Source: Azonexus sp.
GTDB lineage: Bacteria > Pseudomonadota > Gammaproteobacteria > Burkholderiales > Rhodocyclaceae
Length of the DNA stretch: 29,165 nt
Assembly: GCA_023150195.1 (NCBI GenBank)
Contig: JAKLLI010000001.1
Span: 1-29,165, forward strand
Direction: 5' to 3'
Below the pieces are notes generated by a model. That model saw only the letters and a program-made list of their open reading frames with translations. It was not told where the DNA came from and searched no databases. Numbering within the stretch: position 1 is the first letter of the stretch; each line of letters starts with the position of its first letter. Shown piece by piece: positions 7,791-16,122 of the stretch. The translations under genes were made by a program, and so were the position numbers.

Positions 7791-8858
7791 TTACTTACGT
7801 AATAAGCGGCTGTGGCTATGGACGGTATCGACCAGCACCGACACGTTTTCCGGCGGCGTGTATTGCGAGATGCCGTGACCCAGATTGAAGACATGGCCGG
7901 TGTTGCCCGCGCCAAAGCTATCGAGCACCTTTTTCGCTTCGGCAGCCACCGTTTCCGGCGTGCCAAACAACACGTTCGGGTCGATATTGCCCTGCAAGGT
8001 CACCTTGTCGCCGACGCGACGGCGGGCTTCGCCGATGTCGATCGTCCAGTCCAGCCCCACACCATCGCAACCGATGGCTGCGATCTGCTCCAGCCACAGG
8101 CCGCCGTTCTTGGTGAACACGATGCTGGGGATCCGCTGGCCGTCCTTTTCCTTCTTCAGGCCGGCAACGATGCGCTGCATGTAAGCCAGCGAGAATTCCT
8201 GATACGCCGCCGCGGACAGCGAACCGCCCCAGGTATCAAAAATCATCACCGCCTGCGCGCCGGAGTCGATCTGGGCATTCAAGTATTTCGTTACAGCATC
8301 GGCCGTCACGTTCAGGATCTTGTGCAGCAGATCCGGGCGGCTGTACATCATGCCCTTGATATGGCGGAAGTCGCTGGAACCCTGCCCTTCGATCATGTAG
8401 CAGGCCAGGGTATAAGGACTGCCGGAGAAACCGATCAGCGGCACCGAGTTGTCCAGCGCGCGGCGGATTTCCGAGACGGCATCCATCACATAACCGAGAT
8501 GTTCGTAGGGATCGGGCGCCGTCAGGTTGTTGATCGCCCACTCCTCGCGCAAGGGGCGCTCGAACTTGGGACCTTCGCCCTCGGCGAAGTAGAGGCCCAG
8601 ACCCATTGCATCCGGCACCGTCAGGATATCGGAAAAGAGAATGGCGGCATCCAGATCGTAGCGCGCCAGCGGCTGCAAGGTCACCTCGCAGGCCATGCTG
8701 GGCGATTTGCACAGGTTCAGGAAATTGCCGGCGCGCTTGCGCGTCTCGCAATACTCCGGCAAATAACGCCCGGCCTGACGCATCAGCCACAGCGGGGTGT
8801 AATCGGTAGGTTCCTTCAGCAGCGCACGCAGGAAGGTATCGTTCTTGGGTCGGCTCAC
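7791..8858 (-). CDS. hemE: Uroporphyrinogen decarboxylase
   Basis: HemE removes four acetate carboxyl groups from uroporphyrinogen III to give coproporphyrinogen III in cytoplasmic haem synthesis. The first family signature [15 protein letters not shown] (residues ~22-36) is complete, as are [14 protein letters not shown] with the catalytic Asp and the second signature [16 protein letters not shown]. The end [12 protein letters not shown] is also typical. The start was set at the GTG at 8856-8858, because GGCGGAG lies at proper spacing from it; a TTG two codons earlier would touch the ribosome-binding site. This gives 355 residues, the usual family length. It is transcribed toward priA but separated from it by 277 bp. 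Confidence 0.97.
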   Translation of the reverse strand: MSRPKNDTFLRALLKEPTDYTPLWLMRQAGRYLPEYCETRKRAGNFLNLCKSPSMACEVTLQPLARYDLDAAILFSDILTVPDAMGLGLYFAEGEGPKFERPLREEWAINNLTAPDPYEHLGYVMDAVSEIRRALDNSVPLIGFSGSPYTLACYMIEGQGSSDFRHIKGMMYSRPDLLHKILNVTADAVTKYLNAQIDSGAQAVMIFDTWGGSLSAAAYQEFSLAYMQRIVAGLKKEKDGQRIPSIVFTKNGGLWLEQIAAIGCDGVGLDWTIDIGEARRRVGDKVTLQGNIDPNVLFGTPETVAAEAKKVLDSFGAGNTGHVFNLGHGISQYTPPENVSVLVDTVHSHSRLLRK

Positions 8859-8928
8859 GGTCAACTCCGCCAGAAATCGGAAAACCGCGATTATCCGCCT
8901 TTACGCCGGTCAGGTCACTTGCGCTGGA

Positions 8929-9492
8929 TCAGGAAAGCTTGAATGCTGCGATGATGCCCTGCGCGCAGCGTACCCCCAGCCAGATCAACAAGCCCAACAT
9001 CACGATGCTGATCCCAACGCCGATGAGCAGCAAGCTCAGGTTGGTGCCGATACCGGACAACAGCACCCCATTGACAATCGAAACACCAACATAGATGCCG
9101 TAGTAGCGCGCCGCCTGCTGCAAATGCCCGCGAACTACTGTGAGCGGATGGGCCTTGTTGATGAAGTAAAAAATCACCGAGGGCAACAAAGTCAGCAAAC
9201 AAACCTGCCAGCCAAAGAAATAGAACTGATAAAAATCAAGCAACTGCGCAGTAAAGCTATCGAGCAGCACCAGGATATAGCCCGCAGATGCCATCCAGCG
9301 CAGTTTGTCTACCCCGTACTCACCACCTGGCACAGCAGGGATGGCCGCCACAGAGGCGTTTGCAGTGTTCTCCTCGACCGACATAACCTGGGGTGGCGCT
9401 TTTTTCAGGATGCGATACAGCGCATAAATCACGCCAATAGGGATCAGAAGCCCGATCCAGTTGAAAATTGAAATAGAAAAGCTGCCCATCAT
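8929..9492 (-). CDS. Polytopic inner-membrane protein, function unknown
   Basis: This is a 187-residue protein. An N-terminal helix (FNWIGLLIPIGVIYALYRIL) is followed by a ~40-residue polar linker and then by a compact domain of four or so membrane helices from residue ~68. The arrangement recalls small Tic20/DUF4870-like membrane proteins (KAHPLTVVRGHLQQAARYYGIYV resembles their amphipathic segment), but I could not confirm the family. The start is the first of two consecutive ATGs, preceded by AAGGGGGG. Only 30 bp separate it from the upstream exported protein gene, so the two probably form an operon. Confidence 0.6.
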   Translation of the reverse strand: MMGSFSISIFNWIGLLIPIGVIYALYRILKKAPPQVMSVEENTANASVAAIPAVPGGEYGVDKLRWMASAGYILVLLDSFTAQLLDFYQFYFFGWQVCLLTLLPSVIFYFINKAHPLTVVRGHLQQAARYYGIYVGVSIVNGVLLSGIGTNLSLLLIGVGISIVMLGLLIWLGVRCAQGIIAAFKLS

Positions 9493-9522
9493 GACCCCCC
9501 TTCAAATTCGAAATCGCGATCC

Positions 9523-10584
9523 TTACTTAGCCCCTGCAGTACGGAGCATTTCGGCCACCGCCGAGTGACCTGCAGACTCCGCAAGTCCCAGAGGACGCAC
9601 CCCGTTGCTTGGCGCGTTCAGGTCAACACCTGCTGCAGTAACGAACAAATTGACGGCCAGTTGATCTCCACGTTTAACCGCCGCGACAAATTGATCCTGA
9701 CTGAAATATTGCAAGCCCATGGCGTGCAACTCCTTGCGTGCGGAAATGGCTGCAGTGCTGCTGTCGACCGGCTTGGCCGTGGCCGGCGCCGACGTAGTTA
9801 CAGAATTTGCATAACGGGGCTGCAAGGCTTGCTGCATCGCGCGCAGTTCGGGCGGCATATTCTGCGGCACCACGACCGCCGCAGGCATGACAGCGGGAGT
9901 CGGAACGGCCGCCGGCGCGGCCACCGCTGGCGCACTCGGCCGCACCAGCGTATCGGTCACCACGACCCGGCCTTCCAGGGTCTTTGGATGCAACTGCACC
10001 AAGCGATATGGCATGGACTGCTTGCCCAAGCCTTCTTCGATTCGGCCAAAAATCTTGTTCACGAAGCTACTGGTGTCGCCAATCCCGACGGCACTAGCCA
10101 TCGCCCGGCCCAGCATGGCGGCCAGCACATTGGGATTCTGATTCCCTGCCCCGGACTGAGCGGAATGCGCAGCAAAATAATTCAGCCGATAGCCACCGGC
10201 ATACGGAAACAAACAAGCGCGGTGGTAAGTACCCTCGCCATATCCGGACATCGAGGTATCCAGCCCCTCCAGCGAAAACACTTCGCCGTCGCAACTGGCT
10301 TTCTGGCCACCACCCGGGGTGCGTTCCACCTTGATCTGTGCCGGATACGCCGGCAATGCCGCTGCCGGCAAGCCGTGCTGAACCCGGGCATTACGGGCGT
10401 AAAGGCGCATGGCATCGAGCGCAATCTGCTCGACGACGGCGGTATCGATATTAGCGTCAGGCAGATCGTAAACTGCGAGAAACATTTTTTCTCGGGTGGT
10501 CGAACCGCCCAAATCGCCCAGAAAACTCTGCGCCTGCACGACGCTGCTTGCTGCCAGCAGCACCAAGCCCCATTTCCCTTTCAT
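9523..10584 (-). CDS. Exported protein with C-terminal ankyrin-like segment, function unknown
   Basis: This 353-residue protein has a clear signal peptide (MKGKWGLVLLAASSVVQA, cleavage before Q19). The periplasmic N-terminal domain has three cysteines (in KASCDGEV and HRACLFPYA, the last near a YxxAGGYRLNYF strand). It is followed by a Pro/Ala/Val-rich linker (~216-245) and a short C-terminal piece (~285-353). The C-terminal piece ends AVKRGDQLAVNLFVTAAGVD and GVRPLGLAESAGHSAVAEML, the pattern of about two ankyrin repeats. No catalytic motif was seen. It is the first gene of a likely two-gene operon with the membrane protein downstream. A GGTGAG ribosome-binding site precedes the ATG. Confidence 0.65.
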   Translation of the reverse strand: MKGKWGLVLLAASSVVQAQSFLGDLGGSTTREKMFLAVYDLPDANIDTAVVEQIALDAMRLYARNARVQHGLPAAALPAYPAQIKVERTPGGGQKASCDGEVFSLEGLDTSMSGYGEGTYHRACLFPYAGGYRLNYFAAHSAQSGAGNQNPNVLAAMLGRAMASAVGIGDTSSFVNKIFGRIEEGLGKQSMPYRLVQLHPKTLEGRVVVTDTLVRPSAPAVAAPAAVPTPAVMPAAVVVPQNMPPELRAMQQALQPRYANSVTTSAPATAKPVDSSTAAISARKELHAMGLQYFSQDQFVAAVKRGDQLAVNLFVTAAGVDLNAPSNGVRPLGLAESAGHSAVAEMLRTAGAK

Positions 10585-10802
10585 GATCGCTCACCCATGT
10601 CATACCCAAAGCCCATGAGGATATGTCATTGTCGCCAACGATGAAAGCGAGGATCACAAAGAAAGCGTCTGTTCAAATGAGCAAGGAACATCGCCAGGCG
10701 CCCTGCTCAAGGTATTCACGGCATTCGCCCCCCCCCTTCACCCAGACCAAAAAACACAACTAACCATCTGAAAAAATTGCTATTTCCTTTCACGAAATTT
10801 AA
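10585..10802. other. Non-coding stretch before the nucleotidyltransferase remnant
   Basis: No convincing gene was seen. It should hold the promoter of the leftward exported-protein operon. It contains a run of nine C (10728-10736) followed by an AT-rich stretch (~10739-10815) that contrasts with the GC-rich surroundings and may mark decayed coding sequence. Confidence 0.4.
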
Positions 10803-10826
10803 AACTTCCCATCGAAAGGAAAACCC

Positions 10827-11096
10827 CTCGACGATTACGGACTGCTTGGCAAAAATCTGATCGTGATTGGCGCCCATGCCATGTACGGCGATGAGTCCGT
10901 GGCTGGCGTCCAGTTTGATGCCGAACTGATGGCAACCACGGACGTTGATCTGCTGTGGGACGCCCGTGCCACGCTCAAACTCGCCCTGCTCGATGATGCT
11001 GTCCCCGAAACCGGCGTACTGGCCATTCTGCAAAAGGTGGACCGCTCCTTCGGGCCGCTGCGCAAAGGCGACTTCCAGGCCGTCACCAAACGCCGA
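10827..11096 (+). pseudogene. Remnant of a GSU2403-type nucleotidyltransferase-fold protein
   Basis: In frame from 10803, the translation reads LDDYGLLGKNLIVIGAHAM, then AGVQFDAELMATTDVDLLWD (Asp codons from 10941), then AILQKVDRSFGPLRKGDFQA. This is the pattern I associate with the nucleotidyltransferase-fold family named after GSU2403: a Val-Gly-(Thr/Ala)-(Asn/His)-Ala-(Leu/Met)-Tyr motif followed by TDxDLLWD. The family runs to several hundred residues. Here the frame is blocked by a TAA at 10800-10802, there is no good start, and after FQAVTK it turns into unrelated Arg/Ser/Pro-rich sequence until a stop at 11232. Both ends are therefore missing. The identification rests on memory of the motif. 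Confidence 0.5.
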
Positions 11097-11290
11097 ACGG
11101 ATGTTTCCCGCCAGCGTGCGTCAGCTTTCCCGGGGAGGGGAATTCGGACTTTGACAGCAACCGGCATGTCCCAGCCCCGGATGCCGGCATCCTGCCTCCA
11201 GTCGCCAAGTCGATTTGCATCGCCGCCGAACTAGCCGATAGTCATACGCCGATGCGATAATTCACGGCTTCTGCCTCCCGGAGCCCCTGC
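11097..11290. other. Non-coding stretch before the Sel1 operon
   Basis: No gene was seen. It holds the degenerate tail of the nucleotidyltransferase remnant and presumably the promoter of the Sel1-repeat operon. A GGAG ribosome-binding site lies 8 bases before the ATG at 11291. No clear -35/-10 pair was recognised. Confidence 0.35.
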
Positions 11291-12340
11291 ATGAAACACC
11301 GCCTCGCCGCATGCCTCGTCGCCATCCACCTATTCACCGCCGCCAGCCCGGTGTTTGCAGGTTTTGAGGAAGGGCTGGCCGCCTTTACCAAGCAAGATTA
11401 CGCAGGGGCACTTGGCGAATGGCGGCCACTGGCTGCAGGAGGTGAAGCCAGAGCCCAGTTGGCGCTTGGATTTATGTACGAGACCGGTCGTGGATTAGGG
11501 CAAGACTTCAAGGAAGCTTTCCGCTGGTATCACCTTGCGGCCAAACAAGGCAATGCTGAAGCCCAAAACACCCTAGGGGTGAGGTACGAGAATGGCAAAG
11601 GGGTAGCTCAAGATTTTAAGGAAGCCCTCCGTTGGTACCAACTTGCAGCGAATCAAGGCGATGTCATTGCCCAATACAACGTCGGTGCAATGTATGACAA
11701 AGGCCGGGGGGTACCGCAGGATTACAAGGAAGCCGCCCGCTGGTACCGACTCGCCGCCGATCAGGGCTATGTAGAGGCTCAATACAACCTCGGCACGCAG
11801 CTCGAAATTGGCCAAGGCGTACAGCAGGACTTCAAGGAGGCCGTCCGCTGGTACCGACTCGCCGCAGAACAAGGCGATGCTCGTGCTCAAAACAACCTTG
11901 GCAGTATGTTCGGCAAAGCCCAAGGAGTACCCCAACTACCAGTCGTGCAACACGCCTTGTACAACTTGGCGCGTGCACAGGGAGACGAAATGTCAGCCAA
12001 AAATCTCAAAATCATCGAACCCGGCATGACGAGGCAGGAGATTGCCGACGCACAAGCCTTGGCTCGCGACATGGCCCAACCGGGCAAGCTGCTCAAGGTG
12101 CTGGATGCCTATGTCAAAGCGCACCCGGTCGGCAAACCCCGCAAGACATCGAGTGCACCCGCTGCCAGCCCCTACCCCGCACAGCCAGCCAAGCGGCCGG
12201 GGGTCGTGAGTTGCAACACCAACTGCACCAACGGCGATTGCTATCGCACCTATGACTCTGGCCGCAAAGTCCATTTTCAGGCCAAGCACCGTTACGACGC
12301 ACTACAAGGAAACTGGATATGGGACGCCGGAAGTTGCTGA
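11291..12340 (+). CDS. Exported Sel1-repeat protein
   Basis: This 349-residue protein has a signal peptide (MKHRLAACLVAIHLFTAASPVFA, residues 1-23). About five 36-residue Sel1/TPR-like repeats follow (~52-87, 88-123, 124-159, 160-195 and a weaker one to ~231). Each has the form AQ..LG..Y..G.GV.QD.KEA.RWY.LAA.QG. Such alpha solenoids act as protein-binding scaffolds in the envelope. Residues 280-303 are a Pro/Ala/Ser-rich linker. The last ~45 residues are a separate small domain with four cysteines (CNTNCTNGDC and the C-terminal Cys), probably disulphide-bonded in the periplasm. The stop overlaps the next gene. The DNA repeats are imperfect 108-bp tandem units. Confidence 0.85.
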   Translation: MKHRLAACLVAIHLFTAASPVFAGFEEGLAAFTKQDYAGALGEWRPLAAGGEARAQLALGFMYETGRGLGQDFKEAFRWYHLAAKQGNAEAQNTLGVRYENGKGVAQDFKEALRWYQLAANQGDVIAQYNVGAMYDKGRGVPQDYKEAARWYRLAADQGYVEAQYNLGTQLEIGQGVQQDFKEAVRWYRLAAEQGDARAQNNLGSMFGKAQGVPQLPVVQHALYNLARAQGDEMSAKNLKIIEPGMTRQEIADAQALARDMAQPGKLLKVLDAYVKAHPVGKPRKTSSAPAASPYPAQPAKRPGVVSCNTNCTNGDCYRTYDSGRKVHFQAKHRYDALQGNWIWDAGSC

Positions 12341-12882
12341 TGCGTACATCGATTTGTTTGATGCTTGCCGCCTGCCTTACCACACCGGCGCTGGCCACCG
12401 ACAGCGCCCGCCTGAGCTATCGCAACGACTGGCCCAACGGCAATCCGCGGGCATTGACCTTAATCAGCGCAAAAATGCCGGCCAGGCTGCCATTGGGTCA
12501 GCGCGAATATCCCAAGGGCGTCGATTGGGTGGTGCATATCAACACCGTCCCTCGCCTGCGCCAACGCCTCTGCCAAACCATTTATCCGGCAGCCTCTTGC
12601 ATTCCCTTTGTCGATGGGGGCATACGCGTTGCCGAAACCTATTTGGGCGACGTCGCGAAATATGTGCCTTATCGCACTATCGGCACACCGGAATACATCA
12701 GCACCGAAGCGCTGATCCCGATTGGTGCCGGCGGGACGAGAATGCTGGCCCTGACGGTGGAGGATGGCGCGATGGTACGCCGTGCCCTGACCATCGCCTT
12801 CGACCCCGTCAGCGATGATGAACTGCGTGATATTGCGCTGGAAGATGCGGTGTACCGCATCCTGCGCCTGCGGGAGGATTGA
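12319..12882 (+). CDS. Exported protein, function unknown
   Basis: This 187-residue protein has a signal peptide ending LTTPALA before TDSARL. Two starts are possible. ATG 12319 (used here, AAGGA nine bases upstream) overlaps the Sel1 gene by 22 bp; ATG 12340 forms a TGATG overlap with its stop and gives a protein 7 residues shorter. The mature part has two cysteines (RLCQTIYPAASC), likely a disulphide. The rest is a globular domain with no recognised motif; residues ~135-155 (GAGGTRMLALTVEDG) look like beta strands. It is flanked by a Sel1 scaffold gene and a lipoprotein gene in the same direction with no gaps, so all three probably work together in the envelope. Confidence 0.65.
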   Translation: MGRRKLLMRTSICLMLAACLTTPALATDSARLSYRNDWPNGNPRALTLISAKMPARLPLGQREYPKGVDWVVHINTVPRLRQRLCQTIYPAASCIPFVDGGIRVAETYLGDVAKYVPYRTIGTPEYISTEALIPIGAGGTRMLALTVEDGAMVRRALTIAFDPVSDDELRDIALEDAVYRILRLRED

Positions 12883-13359
12883 GTGGTGCGCAAATTGTTA
12901 TTGCTGACCCCTGTGCTGTTGACCGCGTGCACCACCGTCCATGAGCCCTTGCGCTATACCCGCGGCGAGATGCCTGGCATGCGCATGGCGCAGGGTGAAG
13001 TGGTCGCGACGCGCGACATTCGCCTGCCCCCCGTGGGTACCACCAATGGTCAATCGAGCGGCTGGGAACTCGGTACCGTCACCGGCACCACCTACGCAGC
13101 GACCAAGGACTTGCCTTTGGGTACCGGCATCGTGATTGCCCTGGGCGCCGGCCTGGTGGCGGGGACTGTCGGTCTGGTCGCCGATTCCATGGATCACACC
13201 CGACCGGGGCAGGCCATCGATTACCGGCTCGCTGGCGAAACCACCGTGCGGACCACGGAGCAGGCGATTGACGGAAAACCGGTCAAAGTGGGAGATCCGG
13301 TCACCATCGAAATCGGCTCATTTGTGCACCGTATCCGCATCGGTTCTGCCGCACGCTGA
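12883..13359 (+). CDS. Predicted lipoprotein with glycine-rich hydrophobic segment
   Basis: This 158-residue protein has the lipobox LLTAC (lipidated Cys at ~16), and the start directly follows the previous stop. It begins with GTG at 12883; a second GTG is adjacent. GGGAGG lies six bases ahead, which favours the first. The mature N-terminus is polar (TTVHEPLRYTRGE). Residues ~81-105 form a glycine-rich hydrophobic stretch (TGIVIALGAGLVAGTVGLV), like the glycine-zipper segments of small outer-membrane lipoproteins. The C-terminal ~45 residues look like a small beta domain. It is the last gene of the Sel1 operon. The function is unknown. Confidence 0.7.
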   Translation: MVRKLLLLTPVLLTACTTVHEPLRYTRGEMPGMRMAQGEVVATRDIRLPPVGTTNGQSSGWELGTVTGTTYAATKDLPLGTGIVIALGAGLVAGTVGLVADSMDHTRPGQAIDYRLAGETTVRTTEQAIDGKPVKVGDPVTIEIGSFVHRIRIGSAAR

Positions 13360-13368
13360 TTCTCCCGC

Positions 13369-13397
13369 ACCGCCAGGAATTCCCCGGTTCCTGCGGT
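13369..13397. terminator. Imperfect hairpin between the lipoprotein gene and trkA
   Basis: ACCGCCAGGAA (13369-13379) pairs with TTCCTGCGGT (13388-13397) with one bulged C. It lies in the 44-bp gap between two convergent genes, the right place for a shared terminator. No T tract follows on either strand, so an intrinsic terminator is only a possibility. Confidence 0.35.
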
Positions 13398-13403
13398 CGA
13401 CCA

Positions 13404-14837
13404 CTAAAAGAAGTGGAAACCGACCTGGAAGAGTTTTTCCACTTTTTTCACCAGCTTCTTGCGCGTGCAGAAGATGATGACGTGGTCGCCGGGTTCGATC
13501 ACGGTGTCGTGGTGGGCGATATGCACCTCGCCGTGGCGGGTGATTGAGGTCCATTCATCGGTTTGCCCCACGATCACCGGCGTTTCGAAATTGCGCACCA
13601 GCGCCGCCACGGTGACGCCCTTGGGCCACTCCACTTCGTCAATACGCCGGCCCACCACCTTGGAGGTGTTGCGGTCGCCGTGGGCGACAATTTCCAGCGC
13701 CTCGGCGGCGCCGCGACGCAGGGAATGCACTTCCGCCACATCGCCCTGTCGCACATAGGCCAGCAGGGTGCCAATGGACACCTGTGCCGGGGAAATCCCG
13801 ATGTCGATGGGACCGCCTTCGATCATTTCCGCGTAGGCGCGGCGATTGATCAGCGCCACGACCCGTTCGCAGCCCATCCGCTTGGCAAGGCTGCCAGCCA
13901 TGATGTTGTCTTCATCGTCATTGGTGACAGCGAGGAAGAGGTCCATTTCGCTGATGTTTTCCTGCTCCAGCAGGTCTTCATCCGTGGCATCGCCAAACAG
14001 GACGATGGATTTGTTGAGTTCGCTAGCCAGTTGCTTGGCGCGGTCGCGACGCCCTTCGATCAACTTGACCTCGTAACGCTTTTCCAGCGACTTGGCGAGG
14101 CGCATGCCGATATTGCCGCCGCCGGCAATCATGATGCGCTCGACGCGGTTCATCATTCGGCGCAACTGCCGCAGCACGGCCCGGATGTCTTCCGCTGCCG
14201 CTAGCAGGAACACTTCGTCGCCCGCCTCAACCACCGTATTGCCTTCCGGAAACACCGGTTGATTGCCGCGGAAAATCGCAGCGATGCGGGCATCCATGCC
14301 GGGGGGCAAATGGTCACGCATATCCTTGATCGGCTTGCCCACCAGCAAGCCCCCATCGTAGGCGCGAACCGCCACCAGACAGACCCGGCCGCGGGCAAAA
14401 TTGAGCACCTGCAGGGCTTCGGGAAACTCGATCAAGCGGCTGATGTAGTCGGTAATCACCTGCTCCGGACACATGGCAAAATCGACAGCGAAACTGTCCG
14501 TGGACAGCAGGCTGGCATCCTCCAGAAAATCGCGGGAACGCAAACGGGCAATGCGCGTGGGAATGTTGAATACGCCATGCGCCAGTTTGCAGGCGACCAG
14601 ATTAGCCTGATCGCTTTGCGTCACCGCAATCACCATGTCCGCATCTTCGGCGCCAGCCTGGCGCAGCACTGAGGGCGTGGCGGCATCGCCGACCACGGTG
14701 CGCAAATCCAGCCGATCCTGCAGATAGGCAAGACGCTGCCCGTCCTGATCGACAATGGTGATGTCGTTTTCTTCGGAAACCAGGCCCTCGGCGACACTGG
14801 CGCCGACCTGACCCGCGCCCAGAATGATCACTTTCAT
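13404..14837 (-). CDS. trkA: Trk potassium uptake regulatory subunit TrkA
   Basis: TrkA is a 477-residue peripheral membrane protein that binds NAD(H) and gates the TrkH/TrkG potassium channel subunit. It has the classic duplicated layout of two RCK units. The first Rossmann loop is GAGQVG (7-12) with an acidic strand-2 end (IVDQD), followed by a TrkA-C domain. The second is GGGNIG (239-244) with LIEGRRDRAKQL, followed by a second TrkA-C domain (EVHSLRRGAAEALEIVAHGD). AAGGAC precedes the ATG. It is the last gene of the rsmB-DUF4390-ntrY-ntrX-trkA series, 22 bp after ntrX. The channel gene trkH does not follow and is absent from the window. Confidence 0.96.
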   Translation of the reverse strand: MKVIILGAGQVGASVAEGLVSEENDITIVDQDGQRLAYLQDRLDLRTVVGDAATPSVLRQAGAEDADMVIAVTQSDQANLVACKLAHGVFNIPTRIARLRSRDFLEDASLLSTDSFAVDFAMCPEQVITDYISRLIEFPEALQVLNFARGRVCLVAVRAYDGGLLVGKPIKDMRDHLPPGMDARIAAIFRGNQPVFPEGNTVVEAGDEVFLLAAAEDIRAVLRQLRRMMNRVERIMIAGGGNIGMRLAKSLEKRYEVKLIEGRRDRAKQLASELNKSIVLFGDATDEDLLEQENISEMDLFLAVTNDDEDNIMAGSLAKRMGCERVVALINRRAYAEMIEGGPIDIGISPAQVSIGTLLAYVRQGDVAEVHSLRRGAAEALEIVAHGDRNTSKVVGRRIDEVEWPKGVTVAALVRNFETPVIVGQTDEWTSITRHGEVHIAHHDTVIEPGDHVIIFCTRKKLVKKVEKLFQVGFHFF

Positions 14838-14859
14838 GGTTTGTCCTTATGGCTCGGGC

Positions 14860-16122
14860 TTAGTCGTCGTTGCGCTTCAAGCGAATGTCGAGTTGCTTGA
14901 GCTTGCGGTAGAGGTGGGTGCGCTCCAGCCCGGAACGCTCGGCGAGCCGCGTCATGTTGCCGCCTTCCCGCCGCAGATGGTGTTCGAAATACAGCTTTTC
15001 GAAGGCATCGCGCGCCTCGCGAAGGGGCTGCTCGAACAGTGGCAGGAAGGATTGCACCGGGGAATCCTCCTCCGGTGTCTCCGGCAATACCCGGCTCACG
15101 TCCTCGGCGAGAATTTCTTCTTCCAGCGAGGTCAGGGCCAGATTGCGCACCAGCGCGTACAGCACATTCCAGCTGGCCTCGCCGTGCTTGCCCCAAGGCA
15201 GGGTACGCACGGCATTCAAGGCGGCGGTGGACAGGCGGCGCACCGGCACCTCGCCGCGTTCGATCAAGTTGGCCAGCAGCAGGCCGGCAATCTCCGGCAG
15301 GTCATCCGCATGACTGGCGAGTGGCGGCATGGCGACCCAGACTTCGCCAAGCCGGGCGAGCAGCTTGGCATCCCAGCCCTGTTCGGCAAGGGCTGGCAAA
15401 GGCGCCGCGGTCGCGACGATGAGCTGGAAATTCAGCTTTTCCGCCCGGTCGACCGCAAACGCCAGATTCATTTGCTGCATTTTGCCCAGCACCGACAGAT
15501 CGGGGACAAACAGAATCCCGCCCGCGGCTTTTTCCAGCATCTCCTGGGTCAATGCGTTACTGCCCGCCGACAGATCCAGCCACGGCGCACGGGCTGGCAG
15601 CAGCGTGCGGGCCGCCATTTCGGCGATGCCGCCGGTGGCGCCCTTGATCATCAGCACCGGTGCCTTGGCGGCGGCCTGTTCCAGCCGGCGCCGGAATTCC
15701 TTGACGAAGGCCAGGCGGGAGAAGGCTTCCAGCGTCAGCGGTGGCCGTTGGGCAGGCGTGTCGTGCTTGAGCGCCTTTTGCACGGTCGACAGCAGTTTTT
15801 GCAGTGCAATCGGCTTTTCCAGGAAATCGAAGGCGCCGAAACGAGTCGCCTCCACCGCGGTATCGATGGTGCCGTGACCCGACATCATGACCACCGGCAT
15901 ATTGAGCTGGCCCCCGGCGTGCCAGGCCTTGAGCAGGGAAATGCCGTCCATATCGGGCATCCAGATATCGAGCAGGACGAGGTCCGGGCGCAATTGTTCC
16001 CGAATCTTGCGGGCAGCCGTGGCATTTTCCGCCAGGCGGACGTCGTAACCCTCGTCGATCAAAATTTCCGAGAGCAGTTCGCGGATGCCGACTTCGTCAT
16101 CAACGACCAGAATGATTGCCAT
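14860..16122 (-). CDS. ntrX: NtrX-like response regulator with degenerate AAA+ domain
   Basis: This 420-residue protein begins with an intact receiver domain (Asp8/Asp9, phosphoacceptor Asp52 in LLDIWMPDMDG, Ser81, Lys103). It ends with a Fis-type helix-turn-helix (~385-410, NMTRLAERSGLERTHLYRKL), as in NtrX/NtrC regulators. The central domain is reduced: the Walker A position reads GATGGIAE (161-168) with no GK[ST]; the segment that should carry the sigma-54 contact loop GAFTGA is missing; the Walker B position reads GGILFVPDL (201-209) in place of LDE. ATP hydrolysis and sigma-54 activation are therefore unlikely, and it probably acts as a phosphorylation-controlled DNA-binding repressor or activator. 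A GAGGAGG site precedes the ATG. The start overlaps ntrY by 23 bp. Confidence 0.85.
   Translation of the reverse strand: MAIILVVDDEVGIRELLSEILIDEGYDVRLAENATAARKIREQLRPDLVLLDIWMPDMDGISLLKAWHAGGQLNMPVVMMSGHGTIDTAVEATRFGAFDFLEKPIALQKLLSTVQKALKHDTPAQRPPLTLEAFSRLAFVKEFRRRLEQAAAKAPVLMIKGATGGIAEMAARTLLPARAPWLDLSAGSNALTQEMLEKAAGGILFVPDLSVLGKMQQMNLAFAVDRAEKLNFQLIVATAAPLPALAEQGWDAKLLARLGEVWVAMPPLASHADDLPEIAGLLLANLIERGEVPVRRLSTAALNAVRTLPWGKHGEASWNVLYALVRNLALTSLEEEILAEDVSRVLPETPEEDSPVQSFLPLFEQPLREARDAFEKLYFEHHLRREGGNMTRLAERSGLERTHLYRKLKQLDIRLKRNDD

Noticed and set aside
10716..11167. Two overlapping ~105-110 codon minus-strand frames in the gap before the Sel1 gene
   Set aside because: Neither has a convincing start or motif. 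The opposite strand carries the recognisable nucleotidyltransferase fragment, so these are its shadows.
13369..13397. Treating the hairpin beside trkA as a confident intrinsic terminator
   Set aside because: It has a bulge and no T tract on either strand; it is kept only as a low-confidence entry.
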